A DNA stretch of 64,000 bases from Planctomycetia bacterium (GCA_015075745.1 JABTTW010000001.1:1178001-1242000), one strand, 5' to 3'; numbered from the stretch's first letter, positions 7,850-17,498 are shown. Program-made: numbers and translations. Notes: generated by a model not told the origin, from the sequence alone.

Positions 7850-9904
7850 TCAGCCCAAGCCCGGCTGGGGTAGTGAGCCGCCCGGCGGAAGCTGCGGCTC
7901 CGGCCTGGCCACGACCGGTCGGGCCGTCTGCTTGGGCGGCAGATTCTCATCGGCCAGGATGCCCGACAGAGTCGGTCGGTTCAGCGTTTCTCCCTGACAC
8001 AGCCGGCGCACCTCGTCTGCGTCCAGCGTCTCGTGCTTCAGAAGCGCCTGGGCCACGGCATCGACCTTCTCCCAGTTCTCGTTGATGATCCGCTCGGCAT
8101 CCCGAAATGCCTCGTCAATCATCCGCCGAACTTCCTCGTCGATAAGCCGAGCCGTGTCGTCGGAATACTCTCGCTCGCGAAACATCGACTCGCGGTTTTC
8201 GCGCGGCGAGTAGCGAACGAAGCCGAGCTTGTCGCTCATGCCCCACTCCAGCACCATCGCCCGTGCCGTGTTCGTGGCCATGTCGATATCCATGGCCGCG
8301 CCGCTGGAGATGTCGCCGCAATGCCGAAGCTCGGCAATACGACCTCCGCAAAGCACGCGCATCTGAGTGCGGAGCCACTTCTGTCCATACCCATAACGGT
8401 CCTTCTCCGGCAGCGACATCGTCGCCCCCAGAGCCCGGCCGCGCGGGATGATCGTCACCTTATGCAACGGATCGCCGTCAGGAAGCAGCAACTGGAGCAC
8501 CGCGTGGCCCGCCTCGTGATACGCCGTCGCCAGTCGCTCTTTCTCCTCGATCGTCCGGCTCTTGTTCGACCGGCCGAAGCGAATCTTGTCGCGTGCCTCT
8601 TCGAGATCGTCATTCTCGATAAGGTCCTTGTTCTGCATCGTCGCCAGAATCGCCGACTCGTTGACGATCGCCGCCAACTCAGCCCCGCTGAACATCGGCG
8701 TCCCCCGGGCCATCCGCATCAGGTCCACCCGCGGCGACATCTTCACCTTCTTGGCGTGAACCTTCAGAATCTCCAGCCGGCCCTTCACGTCCGGCAGCGG
8801 CACATAAACGCGCCGATCGAATCGCCCCGGCCGCGTCAGAGCCGGATCGAGAATGTCGTCCCGGTTCGTCGCCGCAATGACAATCACCTGATCCGACGTA
8901 TCGAATCCATCCATCTCAACGAGGATGGCGTTGAGTGTCTGTTCGCGCTCGTCGTGGCCCCCCCCGCTGTAGGCCGCGCCGCGACGTCTACCCACCGCGT
9001 CAATCTCATCCAGAAAGATGATGCACGGCGAGTTTTCCTTCGCGCTCTTGAACAAGTCGCGCACCCGGCTGGCGCCGACGCCGACAAACATCTCCACGAA
9101 ATCCGCGCCGCTGATCGAGAAGAACGGTACGTCCGCCTCGCCCGCGATCGCCTTCGCCAGAAGCGTCTTGCCGCACCCCGGTTCGCCCACCAGCAGCACG
9201 CCGCGCGGAATCCGCCCGCCCAGCCGCTGAAACTTCTTCGGGTGCTTCAGGAATTCAATCAGCTCGGCGACTTCTTCCTTTGCCTCATCAACGCCCGCCA
9301 CGTCCTTGAACGTGATGTTCGTCAGTTCCTTGTTGCTCACCCGATGGCGAGACCGCCCGAAGCTGCCCAGCATCCCCGCCCCGCCGGCCGAAGCCCGCAG
9401 ATGACGGAAGATCATGAAATACACAAACCCAAAAACCAGGATCCACGGAACGATCCCGATCAGCATGTTCATCAGCGGAGCGCTCGACGGCTGATACGTC
9501 ACCTTGGCCCCGGGCGACGTCCGGCGAATCTTCGCCTCCACTTCAGGAACCCGGCCGAGCGTGTTGTACGAAACCTTGAAGCGCCGATTGGCGACCCCCT
9601 GCGGAAGCCCCTGCGCCGTCGCCGAATAAGTCCCGGTGATCTCGTCATCCTTGACGATAATCTCATCGAACTTCCCGTTCTCCGCGTCCTTCCAGAACGC
9701 GTCGATGCTGATCTCCTTCGGAGACGTGTAACCCTGGGACACTACAAGCGCGATCATCATCGCGATCATCAGGAACCCGATCCAGCTCATCACCCCGCGC
9801 GACATCTTCATCCGCGGAGGGGGCATCCCCTTCTGCGGAGGGCGCTTGGGCCGCCCGCCTTGCGGGTCCTGCTGCTCATCTGGTTGTGGGCCATTTTCAG
9901 CCAT
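7850..9904 (-). CDS. ftsH: ATP-dependent membrane zinc metalloprotease FtsH
   Basis: A 684-residue quality-control protease of the inner membrane. Two transmembrane helices (about 38-57 and 145-166) bracket a periplasmic domain. The AAA module has Walker A GEPGCGKT (240-247), Walker B IIFLDE (295-300) and the second region of homology ([21 protein letters not shown]). The zinc site is HEAGH (463-467). The start has a GGGAG site 5-6 nt upstream. The proline- and glycine-rich N-terminal tail of about 35 residues is longer than in E. coli, as is the extended C-terminal tail ending in a Gly/Pro/Leu stretch. Confidence 0.97.
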   Translation of the reverse strand: MAENGPQPDEQQDPQGGRPKRPPQKGMPPPRMKMSRGVMSWIGFLMIAMMIALVVSQGYTSPKEISIDAFWKDAENGKFDEIIVKDDEITGTYSATAQGLPQGVANRRFKVSYNTLGRVPEVEAKIRRTSPGAKVTYQPSSAPLMNMLIGIVPWILVFGFVYFMIFRHLRASAGGAGMLGSFGRSRHRVSNKELTNITFKDVAGVDEAKEEVAELIEFLKHPKKFQRLGGRIPRGVLLVGEPGCGKTLLAKAIAGEADVPFFSISGADFVEMFVGVGASRVRDLFKSAKENSPCIIFLDEIDAVGRRRGAAYSGGGHDEREQTLNAILVEMDGFDTSDQVIVIAATNRDDILDPALTRPGRFDRRVYVPLPDVKGRLEILKVHAKKVKMSPRVDLMRMARGTPMFSGAELAAIVNESAILATMQNKDLIENDDLEEARDKIRFGRSNKSRTIEEKERLATAYHEAGHAVLQLLLPDGDPLHKVTIIPRGRALGATMSLPEKDRYGYGQKWLRTQMRVLCGGRIAELRHCGDISSGAAMDIDMATNTARAMVLEWGMSDKLGFVRYSPRENRESMFREREYSDDTARLIDEEVRRMIDEAFRDAERIINENWEKVDAVAQALLKHETLDADEVRRLCQGETLNRPTLSGILADENLPPKQTARPVVARPEPQLPPGGSLPQPGLG

Positions 9905-10000
9905 GAAGCTCCCAGATCTCTTGACGGTCCTGTATCTTACGAACGCCCGACAATGGGGGATCGTGCTATCAACTATCGGATTATAGTCGGCGAGCCAACA

Positions 10001-10591
10001 TCACCAATCCGTGGTCCACAGTTCTTCGATCATCCGCTCGCTGACCCGATCCATGGCCCGCTGGCTCGCGTGATAAAAATCTTCCCCCAGGGGCGGAATG
10101 TAATCCACGGTCTGGACATAGTTTGGGCGATCTACCAGTACCTCGTTGGTGCGAAGATCCTTCCATTGAAAGCTCAAAACCACGGTCGAAGTCGTCTCCC
10201 GGGGCCGAACCGTCCGAAAATCCCGCCCGATCGTGGATTGCCGGACTTCCCGAATCTCCCCGGTCAAGATCGTGTCCGCCAGATCCTTCTTCGCCAGCTT
10301 GAACGGCGTCTCCGACTCGATCCGTTTGGCCAGCGCCTCGGTCAACTGCAATTCCAATCCCCGCCGAAATTCCTTCGACTCGAAGATATCCAGCGCCACC
10401 GTTCGAATCCGGTCGTTCCGCGAATTCTGCGTCCGAACCACCGCCGTCCGATCGGTCGAATAACCGCAACCGGTCAATTGGACCAAGGTCGCCAACACGC
10501 CGAACGCGCCCGCCGCGCGCCATCCCCTTCGCAAAGTCGTGTCGTTGTCGCCGGATGTTGATCGGGTTTGGATCGTCATGAAAAGCCGCAT
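10001..10591 (-). CDS. lptE: LptE-like LPS-assembly lipoprotein
   Basis: A 196-residue outer-membrane lipoprotein candidate. A hydrophobic signal (AFGVLATLVQ) ends in LTGC followed by GY, the usual start of mature LptE. The family pattern then appears: RTVALDIFESKEFRRGLELQLTEALAKRIE, with the RGLE...LTEAL signature, and TILTGEIREV. LptE plugs the LptD channel that inserts lipopolysaccharide. An alternative start is the ATG at 10579. The call fits the nearby heptose-type gene. LptE family members diverge strongly, so the assignment is good but not certain. Confidence 0.75.
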   Translation of the reverse strand: MRLFMTIQTRSTSGDNDTTLRRGWRAAGAFGVLATLVQLTGCGYSTDRTAVVRTQNSRNDRIRTVALDIFESKEFRRGLELQLTEALAKRIESETPFKLAKKDLADTILTGEIREVRQSTIGRDFRTVRPRETTSTVVLSFQWKDLRTNEVLVDRPNYVQTVDYIPPLGEDFYHASQRAMDRVSERMIEELWTTDW

Positions 10592-10607
10592 CGCTGGACC
10601 GGCCGGG

Positions 10608-10635
10608 ATTATATCCGCCGCTCACCCACTCGCAA
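10608..10635 (-). promoter_or_regulatory. Probable sigma70-type promoter of lptE
   Basis: On the minus strand TTGCGA (10635-10630) is followed by 16 nt and TATAAT (10613-10608). The -10 box lies 16 nt before the lptE ATG, giving an untranslated leader of only about ten bases with no clear Shine-Dalgarno site. Confidence 0.55.
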
Positions 10636-10728
10636 CGCGGCCACGTTTCTCCCGGCCGTATGCGTAAAACAGCCTTCTGGTGCAGGCCCCCGGGCTTCCA
10701 GTCCCGACCGCCCCTATCGCTGTCCCGA

Positions 10729-11226
10729 TCAATAGAAAATCGTCACAATCAGATGCTGCTCGACGTGTTTCGCCTCAAACGGACCGACCGTCGTGTTCAC
10801 CGTCTTGATGTAAATCTCCGGATGCGAGTCAATCCACTCGTTGATCTGGTCGTCCATGTGCGCCAATGCCGCCGGAGTCAGCTTGCTGTGAAAAGTTCGG
10901 ATACGCGTCGCCGCCTCCGTCGGCCCGGAGACACCACGCTTCAGTTTTGCGTCATGATGAACCCCCGCCAGCGTGCTGCCTTCCGCGAAGCTGCGGATTT
11001 TTGACGAAGGTTGTTGCTCACCCGGGTGGTCGTCTCCCTCCAGCGTCAGATTCTCTTCCGCGGCCGCCGCGGCGCGCTGCGCCTCTATCGCCTCCTTGCG
11101 CTTCTTGTCCACGCACCCCGGGCAAAGCAGCACCCCGTGAACAAGCCCCGCCTGTCGATTAACAATCTGGTCCGCGGTGATGGCCGCCCCGCATCCCTCG
11201 CAAGCCTTGGCTGCTGTCTCACTCAT
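10729..11226 (-). CDS. Conserved-looking protein with N-terminal Cys4 motif
   Basis: 165 residues of unknown function. Cys9, Cys12, Cys35 and Cys38 form two CxxC knuckles (CEGC, CPGC) that probably bind zinc. A charged, Ala/Glu-rich linker follows. The C-terminal part (about 108-165) is a compact sequence with a helix and two strands (LTPAALAHMDDQINEWIDSH; VNTTVGPFEAKHVEQHLIVT). A GGGAGGGAG site lies about 12 nt upstream of the ATG. It lies between the FHA-domain gene and lptE on the same strand. Codon use and composition look like a real gene, but I do not recognise the family. Confidence 0.65.
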   Translation of the reverse strand: MSETAAKACEGCGAAITADQIVNRQAGLVHGVLLCPGCVDKKRKEAIEAQRAAAAAEENLTLEGDDHPGEQQPSSKIRSFAEGSTLAGVHHDAKLKRGVSGPTEAATRIRTFHSKLTPAALAHMDDQINEWIDSHPEIYIKTVNTTVGPFEAKHVEQHLIVTIFY

Positions 11227-11342
11227 GCGATGTTGCTCCCTCCCGCGCGGTACGCGCGTCGACTTGTGCGCATCCGGAATCAGACGCTTAGCGAAGCAGC
11301 CCCCATTCTAGAAGATTCGTCGCGTGAGATACAACCGCCGAT

Positions 11343-12314
11343 TCACGGCGTTGAGAATGAACTGCCCGCAGTCATTGCCAGCCCCGTCACCAGAATCGTG
11401 ACCGAGCACACTCCAACCGTCGTCCCGATCAGCGCCAGTGCCCCGCCGGGAATCCGCAATATCAACACCGTCACGCACGCCGCCATCGCGAAACCCGCGA
11501 TCGCCGGCACAGGCATCGACCACGCCAGATCGAGAATCGCAAACAGCACCAGCACCGCAAGCGATCCATATTTCAGGTGCTTGTGCGCCAGCGCCACGCG
11601 ACGGCCCGACAGGAGAAAGATGCCCGCGATGCCCACGCCATACGCGATTCCCACCAGCCACGGTCGCGATGAATCCGAAGTCCGATGTATCTCAAAAAGG
11701 TGAAACAAACCCATCAAGATCGCGAACGCCGTCATGAACGATCGGGCAATCATGAACCGGTTGATGCTGAACCACCGTAGCGGATTCCGCCGGTCCTTCA
11801 CCTCGCGCATGACCGGCAGAAACGCCGACTCGTCCAGCGGCATCGCCGCGCCGGGCGCCGCCACCACCGTCGTTCCGTCAGAAGATTGGATGTCCAGCCG
11901 AAATCGAAATTCGCCCGCCCGAAACGACTGCTTCGTCCCCAGCTTCCCCCGCTCGATCCGCTGCTTATTGATCCACGTGCCCGATTCGCTCTTGGCGTCT
12001 TCCAGAATAACCGTGCCGTTTTCCCCCAAATTCAGCCGGCAGTGAATCTGCGAAAGCCCCTCGGCATCCAATGCCAGCCAGTTTCCGATCGCCTTGCCGA
12101 TGCGCAATTCGTGCCCGACCGGCATGATAAACTGCTCGCCCACCCAGAACGGCCCCTCCATCACCGTCAGAACCGCCCGGCTCGATCGGCCCGCGGAATC
12201 TTCCAGCTCCAGCGTTAACTCCTTCTTGCAAAGCGGGCAATTGACCGTCACAACAAGGTCGAGCTGGTCACAATCAAGCGGATTGCCACAAGGGCAGCAA
12301 ACGACGAGCGCCAT
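11343..12314 (-). CDS. FHA-domain membrane protein with N-terminal zinc ribbon
   Basis: 323 residues. The N-terminus has a Cys-rich ribbon (CCPCGNPLDC ... CPLC, residues 6-34). A forkhead-associated domain covers about residues 55-150: RIGKAIGNWLAL, then LSQIHCRLN and SGTWIN, the positions of the FHA phosphothreonine-binding loops. The C-terminal half holds about five hydrophobic segments (from about 195). FHA domains recognise phosphothreonine, so it could read out the Ser/Thr kinases encoded in this window. That link is an inference. An AGGAGGAG site lies 7-10 nt before the ATG, so the start is firm. Confidence 0.8.
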   Translation of the reverse strand: MALVVCCPCGNPLDCDQLDLVVTVNCPLCKKELTLELEDSAGRSSRAVLTVMEGPFWVGEQFIMPVGHELRIGKAIGNWLALDAEGLSQIHCRLNLGENGTVILEDAKSESGTWINKQRIERGKLGTKQSFRAGEFRFRLDIQSSDGTTVVAAPGAAMPLDESAFLPVMREVKDRRNPLRWFSINRFMIARSFMTAFAILMGLFHLFEIHRTSDSSRPWLVGIAYGVGIAGIFLLSGRRVALAHKHLKYGSLAVLVLFAILDLAWSMPVPAIAGFAMAACVTVLILRIPGGALALIGTTVGVCSVTILVTGLAMTAGSSFSTP

Positions 12315-12497
12315 CCCAAAAGCTCCTCCTAACTCGCTCCGGTGCCCCCATTCTCGTGTTCAACACACCGATAGGCAAGTCGATTAGCGCCCCGGTCGAG
12401 TCCGAAATCCCAAAGGCCCACCGTCTCTTAGCCGATGTCACAATGGAAGACACTGCGCGGAAGGTCCGCGCAGCGCAATACTTGCGCCTGTACAAAG

Positions 12498-13235
12498 ATG
12501 ATCTACGTCTCTGCATCGCTTTGGGTCCTCGTCATCATCCTCCTCGCCTGGGGCGTCGACAGGATTTGGAAGGGCCTCGCCAAGCCGCAGACCATTCGCG
12601 TCTTCCTCTGGCCCGCCGCGATCCTCGCCCAGATCGGCAGAGTCCTCGCCCTCCTCATCACCGGTGCAAAAGTCGTCAAAGCCCCACCCGAAAATGGTGA
12701 GCCCGGCCCCGCAGCCGACTGGGCCCCGAAGATGCCCGTCATCGGTCCCATGGTCGTGGCCCTCGTACCCATGACGATGATCACGTGCGTCCTCTATTTC
12801 GTCGGCGTTCGGCTCGGATACGCCGTCGTCGAAAAAGTTCCCGCCTCCACCGTCTCCACCGTGCCGCCACTCACCCTCGCCGCATTCTGGGATCAACTCC
12901 GCGCCCTGCTCACCCTCTCGCAAGGCACGCTCGATGCCCTGCGTAACGCCGACCTCCAGCCGTGGAAGCTCCTGCTCTTCACCTACTTGATGATCTGCTT
13001 CACCGTCCGACTCGCCCCCTCCCCCGGAAATGTCCGCGGACACTTCGGCGCCATCGTCGTCATCGGCGTCGCCGCCGGTCTCGCCGGAACCGTGCTCACC
13101 GAGCTGCCCAACCTCATTCAGGGCGCATGGCCGCTGCTCGCGCTCGCCCTCGGCTGGCTGCTCCTCATGCTCATGGGCTCGCTGATCCTCCGCGCCGCTG
13201 TCTCATCCGCGAAAGTCATCCTCAAGACCGACTAA
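12498..13235 (+). CDS. Integral membrane protein of unknown function
   Basis: About 245 residues from the ATG at 12498; an in-frame upstream start at 12435 would add a non-hydrophobic, Cys/Arg-rich stretch that looks non-coding. About five transmembrane segments are visible: 2-20, a pair near 80-108, then about 160-175, 187-205 and 212-235. No catalytic motif is recognisable. It ends 17 bp before the HldE-like gene and is probably in the same operon. I cannot assign a family. Confidence 0.65.
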   Translation: MIYVSASLWVLVIILLAWGVDRIWKGLAKPQTIRVFLWPAAILAQIGRVLALLITGAKVVKAPPENGEPGPAADWAPKMPVIGPMVVALVPMTMITCVLYFVGVRLGYAVVEKVPASTVSTVPPLTLAAFWDQLRALLTLSQGTLDALRNADLQPWKLLLFTYLMICFTVRLAPSPGNVRGHFGAIVVIGVAAGLAGTVLTELPNLIQGAWPLLALALGWLLLMLMGSLILRAAVSSAKVILKTD

Positions 13236-13252
13236 GCCGCGACGGTACCCAC

Positions 13253-15037
13253 ATGAATCACGACTCACCTTCCAGCTCGCCGCCGCCGACCACAGACTTC
13301 AGACGCAAGATCGTCTCCATCGACTTTCTCAAAGCCGCCATCGACGCAGCCAGGATGAGCCCCGCCGATCGACCGGGCGCGCCCATCTTCGTCCAGTGCC
13401 ACGGATGCTTCGACATTGTCCATCCCGGCCATATTCGCTATCTCCAGTTCGCCAAGAGTCAGGGGAGCGTCCTGATCGTCTCCATCACCGGTGACGCCGC
13501 CATCGACAAGGGCAGCGTCCGGCCCTACATCCCCCAGGAACTCCGCGCCGAAAACCTCGCCGCCCTCGAAATCGTCGACTACGTCGTCATCGATCCCAAT
13601 CCCACCGCGTCCAAGCTCCTCGCGACCGTCAAGCCCGACATCTACGTCAAGGGCGAAGAATACGCCGTCAGCCGCGACCCGCGATTCCTCGACGAGAAGA
13701 AAGTCGTCGAGTCCTACGGCGGCCGCGTCCTCTTCTCCAGCGGGCAGGTCGTCTTCAGTTCCACCCGGCTCGGCGAAGGCATGGAGCGCAGCGCCGGCGA
13801 CCGTGACGAACTGGCTGATGCCCGGCTGGGGCACATGTGCCGACGGCATCACATCTCGTCCGTCCAACTCGTGACAACGCTCGAAGCAATGCGCGGCAAG
13901 CGCGTTGTCATCCTCGGCGACCTCGCTATCGAGGAGTACGTCCTCTGCGACGCAAAGGGCCTCGCCGGTGAATCGCCGATGATGTCGCTCACCGAACTCG
14001 ACCGCCGCGAGCACCTCGGCGCCGCCGCGATCCTCGCCGCACAGTGCGCCGCCCTCGGCGCATCGCCCGTCCTCATTACCGTCCTCGGCCGAGACGAGTC
14101 ATCCACCCGCGCCGTCAAACAACTCGAAGATCGCGGCGTCACGATTCTGGCGGCGGCCCGGCGCGACGAATTGCCGCGACGCACCCGTTTCCTCGTTGAC
14201 GACCAGAAGATGCTCAAGCTCGATCGCGGCGCCCCGCGGCCCCTCGACTCCGCCGGGCAGCGGCGCGTCATCGACCTCGCACTCACCGCCGCCGGGCCCA
14301 TCGACCTCGCCCTCTACTACAACGCCGGCTACGGCCTCTTCTCCTCCGGCCTGCTGGAGCAGCTTGGCGTCCAGCTTCGCGAACGCGCTCCGATCCTCGC
14401 CGGCATGGCCGCCGAGCCCAACGGCAGTCTGCTCCACATGACCAACGCGGACCTGCTCCACGTTTCCGAGCGCCGCCTGCGGTCCGCCACCGCCGACTAT
14501 GCCGGGGGGCTCTCATCCTCCGCCTACGACCTCATGGCCGCTACCAGCGCCGCCGGGCTGATCGTCACCCTCGGCAAGCGCGGCCTCGTCACCTTTGACC
14601 GGCCGACCCACGACCGCACCGATCCTGCGTGGATCGACCGTCTGCTCAGCGAGCATTTCCCCTCGTTCGCGTCGCACGTCGTCGATCGCCTCGGCGCGGC
14701 CGAGTGCCAGCTCGCGGTCGCGGCCCTGGCTCGCGCCGGCGGTGCAACGCTCATGCAGTCGGCCTACCTCGCCCAGGCCGTCGCGGCCCTTCAGGTTGTC
14801 CGACAAGGCCCGCTCGAGGTTTCGCTCGATCAACTTGAGAACTGGCTCCGCCGCCGCCCCGAACTGGCGGACCCCGCCGCGAGCGACGCCAGGAGCGGCA
14901 CGCCGCGTGAAGACGATCACCGCGCGGCCCCCAGCGCGAATCGCCGGGTAGCCCAAGAAGCGAAGCAAAGTGGCCGTGCCCACGGAGCGAAGCGAATCAA
15001 CCCAGCGACGACCCAAGAACCCGCCCCTCTTCCGTAG
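13253..15037 (+). CDS. HldE/RfaE-like heptose nucleotidyltransferase with degenerate PfkB kinase half
   Basis: 594 residues in two domains, in the reverse order of E. coli HldE. Residues about 45-178 are the cytidylyltransferase-type domain (FVQCHGCFDIVHPGHIRYL with HPGH at 57-60, and FSSTR near 168-172), which in HldE adenylylates heptose-1-phosphate. Residues about 213-532 are a PfkB/ribokinase-type domain that begins KRVVILGDLAIEEYV. The catalytic DxxGAGD signature reads DRLGAAE (478-484), with Glu for the base Asp, and the usual SDYGKG is replaced by YNAGYG. The kinase half may therefore be inactive or altered. The last ~45 residues are low-complexity and seem to derive from a repeat. The upstream membrane gene ends 17 bp before. 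Confidence 0.78.
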   Translation: MNHDSPSSSPPPTTDFRRKIVSIDFLKAAIDAARMSPADRPGAPIFVQCHGCFDIVHPGHIRYLQFAKSQGSVLIVSITGDAAIDKGSVRPYIPQELRAENLAALEIVDYVVIDPNPTASKLLATVKPDIYVKGEEYAVSRDPRFLDEKKVVESYGGRVLFSSGQVVFSSTRLGEGMERSAGDRDELADARLGHMCRRHHISSVQLVTTLEAMRGKRVVILGDLAIEEYVLCDAKGLAGESPMMSLTELDRREHLGAAAILAAQCAALGASPVLITVLGRDESSTRAVKQLEDRGVTILAAARRDELPRRTRFLVDDQKMLKLDRGAPRPLDSAGQRRVIDLALTAAGPIDLALYYNAGYGLFSSGLLEQLGVQLRERAPILAGMAAEPNGSLLHMTNADLLHVSERRLRSATADYAGGLSSSAYDLMAATSAAGLIVTLGKRGLVTFDRPTHDRTDPAWIDRLLSEHFPSFASHVVDRLGAAECQLAVAALARAGGATLMQSAYLAQAVAALQVVRQGPLEVSLDQLENWLRRRPELADPAASDARSGTPREDDHRAAPSANRRVAQEAKQSGRAHGAKRINPATTQEPAPLP

Positions 15038-15332
15038 CGCCACCCCAAATGGCCACCGTTTTTGCTCCCCCACTGTAGCGCCACCCCTTGTGGGTGGCGA
15101 CGTCGTAGTTCGCGTCAACATTCCAAACTCGATCATCGAACTCCCACAGATAAGCCCCGCATTTCGATGAGCCCCGGACTTCAGTCCGGGCGGTTCTCCA
15201 TCCACCAGTCGCTCCCATTCGCGCACAAAACGCGTCCAAAACCAAGGTGACAATAGGCGAAAAAAGGGGCCAAGGGATCGAGGGGTCAAGGTGTCGAGGG
15301 TGAATACAATCGCGCGAATCGCGCGCAAGTCT

Positions 15333-15432
15333 CGCAGAATCGAAGGTGACATATAGTGACACACGCGATTTTTTTCGTTTGCAACTCTTGTGGCGGTCAT
15401 GCGTTGGGGCGGTTCGCGTTTGGGGTGAAAAA
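15333..15432 (+). repeat. Diverged ~100-bp repeat, copy A
   Basis: Shares GCAGAATCGAAGGTGAC, then CTTGTGGCGGTCATG followed by GTTGGGGCG, with the reverse complement of 17390-17498. The middle part (15346-15371) instead matches the reverse complement of 17671-17695. The copies therefore form a diverged inverted pair around the PEP-CTERM gene. Confidence 0.6.
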
Positions 15433-15786
15433 CGGTGAAGAGAGGCGGCAATGCGGGAAAGTGAAACAAGACCGGTGTATGCCCGAACAGGCACGGAAAA
15501 TCTCGGGAAAGTTCGTTTGTAAGTCCTTGAAAAACGCGATGAGAAGGTGACACAAAGTGGCCAAGCATGATGCAAGGGCAGCGACACTCGGCGGCGCGGA
15601 TGGGCTCTGGCCATGCGCCGCGCCGCTCGGAGCGTAGCCCAGTATTGGAGTGGAAAAGTGGATGACATCGCATAGGAGACTCTTGCTCCATGTGCGCGCC
15701 TGCGGCATCTGATCCTGATGCTCCTTCAATCCGCACTCCGCGCCTGAATGCGCTTTTGCAGTTAAGTCTCGTTGAATGTCGAGTTC

Positions 15787-15861
15787 AGCCCCCGAAGGGG
15801 GCGCTGGAATGTAGCCACGGGTGAAGCGAAGGCGGCGCATGCCGCCGAGCGCAACCCGTGG
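15787..15861 (+). repeat. Cruciform repeat unit
   Basis: CCACGGGT (15815-15822) pairs with ACCCGTGG (15854-15861). An inner GGCGGC-GCAT-GCCGCC hairpin lies within. The flank GGGGCGCTGG..TGTAGCCACGGGTG is present again in reverse complement at 16041-16076. Confidence 0.65.
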
Positions 15862-16040
15862 ACCAGATCGCGCAGCGCGACCCGCCCCGGCTGGGGCGGA
15901 GGAAGTCTTCGGCCGTGCACAACGCATCAATCATACACACCCTCTGGTAAAAAAGATCTCCAACGCCCCTCCGGGGCTCCTCATCCTCGCCGAATCTTTC
16001 CACGGGTTCCGCATCATTCGGCTGGCGCCTCAGTGATGCT

Positions 16041-16076
16041 CCACCCGTGGCTACACCCCAGCGCCCCGTTGGGGCT
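16041..16076 (-). repeat. Inverted second copy of the cruciform flank
   Basis: The reverse complement of this stretch reads nearly the same as 15787-15822, differing at only a few positions. It ends shortly before the PEP-CTERM gene. Confidence 0.6.
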
Positions 16077-16234
16077 TACCATCGCACGCCCTACCGGGCG
16101 AGGTCCTAGCATCGATGGATGTCCGAAAATCGAGGCACCGCAGCACATTCTCTACGCCCCCCGGTGAATTCCCATCTCGCTGCCGGTACAATCAATGGCG
16201 GGCCGCAAGCCATCCGCCCCGGGGGCCGCACAGC

Positions 16235-16987
16235 ATGAATCACCTGCCGACAATCCTGACCACTGCCGCCATCCTGGCATCGGCAGCCTCCGCGCGAGTT
16301 AAGGCGGACCTCGTTGTGGACTCATGGAGTCTCCTGACGCTTGTCAATGACTTCACGCCTCCCGCCAGCGAGTCGGATGCTTCTTATTTTAAGGATGCCC
16401 AAACTCCATTCAGTGCGTCCCACACCGCATCGCTTCCCGCTGGTTCCTATTCAACTGCCTCCTACGACATCGGCTGGCTCCTGGACGATGCCCATTTCGA
16501 CATCACCACGTCGCATCACCTGGCGCAGCTCGATGGACAGACCGGGACCTCCGGCCGCATCTACCTTACCCCGTCCGTCGACTCCCTCGTCACGTTCTCC
16601 GGCAACTGGCAGTACGCCTGGCCGGGCTCGGTGATCGGCGCCACCACGTTCGGAGCCGGCGTTTACGACTACGAAACGCAGGAGGAACTTGTCACCTTTG
16701 TCGGTCAGGGCGGTAATGTTGGACTGGACCCTCCCTTCGGCGCATTCAATTTATCAGCAAGCACTAATCTCACCGCGGGCCGCGAATACCTGCTTATCTA
16801 TCGGGCACAGGTCTTTCACTTCGACCCCACGCCGCCCGGAACCTTCGGCGAAGGCTCTGGGGAGTTTCACTTCACCATCACGCCCATCCCAGAGCCCGCC
16901 TCCGCGTTGCTGCTCGCGCTACCCATCCTCGCCAAGCGCTCCCGCCGCCGGCGATCGGTCGGTTCCCGACGGTGCGGCCTGCATTAG
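16235..16987 (+). CDS. Secreted PEP-CTERM sorting-signal protein
   Basis: 250 residues from the ATG at 16235, which begins a signal peptide (LPTILTTAAILASAASARVKA). The mature region is rich in Ser, Thr, Gly and aromatic residues, with beta-type sequence and no catalytic motif. The C-terminus carries a canonical PEP-CTERM tripartite signal: IPEPAS, a hydrophobic helix (ALLLALPILA) and an Arg cluster (KRSRRRRS). Such proteins are exported, processed by an exosortase and anchored or released into an extracellular matrix. It is the only gene in a 2.6-kb repeat-rich island. No exosortase gene is in the window. Confidence 0.8.
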   Translation: MNHLPTILTTAAILASAASARVKADLVVDSWSLLTLVNDFTPPASESDASYFKDAQTPFSASHTASLPAGSYSTASYDIGWLLDDAHFDITTSHHLAQLDGQTGTSGRIYLTPSVDSLVTFSGNWQYAWPGSVIGATTFGAGVYDYETQEELVTFVGQGGNVGLDPPFGAFNLSASTNLTAGREYLLIYRAQVFHFDPTPPGTFGEGSGEFHFTITPIPEPASALLLALPILAKRSRRRRSVGSRRCGLH

Positions 16988-17389
16988 GTCGGCTTTAGCC
17001 GATCGGCGTTTGCCACCAGCTTGAGCTGGTGGGAGCGGACCCCAACACACCCATTCTCCTATTCCTGTCTTTCAGCCGGCTTCAGCCGGGCTTGGGATTG
17101 CCCGATGCGCCCAGTCGCGAGCGCACGCCGAAACAAGTCCGGCTAAAGCCCGGCTGAAGTGAGACAGGAAGCAAAACAATAAGACTGGCCCGTCCACCCC
17201 CGGTTGAAACCGGCGGCAAACACCGGCCGGCTGAAGCCCGGCCGTGAGTAACGCATGTCAAAACCGCGCGCACGCGGAGCAAGATTGGATACATGGAGAT
17301 CAATCCAACCATTGCCCCGCGAGGTAGCGCGCGATGTCACCGATGCCGGCTTTCCAAACCTCAAACCCCAGGCCGCAAGCCTCAGGGCT

Positions 17390-17498
17390 TTTTCACCAAA
17401 AACCACCCAAAATGCGATGCGCCCCAACACATGACCGCCACAAGACTTGCCAGCGTCCGCCAAAACTTTTTTCGCCTATTGTCACCTTCGATTCTGCA
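17390..17498 (-). repeat. Diverged ~100-bp repeat, copy B1 (inverted)
   Basis: The reverse complement starts GCAGAATCGAAGGTGAC and continues AATAGGCGAAAAAAG, which also occurs at 15250-15268. It then reads TCTTGTGGCGGTCATG-GTTGGGGCG, as in copy A at 15386-15411. Confidence 0.6.

Larger units (their letters stand above)
15038..16234. other. 1.2-kb repeat-rich non-coding region
   Basis: No convincing gene is present; the ORFs here are short, overlap on both strands and lack ribosome-binding sites. The region contains hairpin-forming short repeats: CCGGACTTCAGTCCGG near 15173, a 47-nt cruciform at 15815-15861, and an inverted second copy of its flank at 16041-16076. It also contains several GGTGACA-containing segments (15244-15267, 15333-15371, 15541-15562) that recur in reverse orientation beyond the PEP-CTERM gene. 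It looks like an accumulation site for non-autonomous repeats rather than regulatory DNA. Confidence 0.6.

Noticed and set aside
8033-10561. 842-codon plus-strand ORF opposite ftsH and lptE
   Set aside because: Arg/His/Pro-rich composition typical of the antisense frame of GC-rich genes; ftsH is unquestionable.
15170-15195. CCGGACTTCAGTCCGG hairpin as a terminator of the HldE-like gene
   Set aside because: No T-run follows on either strand; it belongs to the palindromic repeat family.
14513-15736. 407-codon minus-strand ORF over the HldE-like gene end and repeats
   Set aside because: Spans the repeat region, no start signal, no domain; parts match the inverted repeats only because the DNA does.
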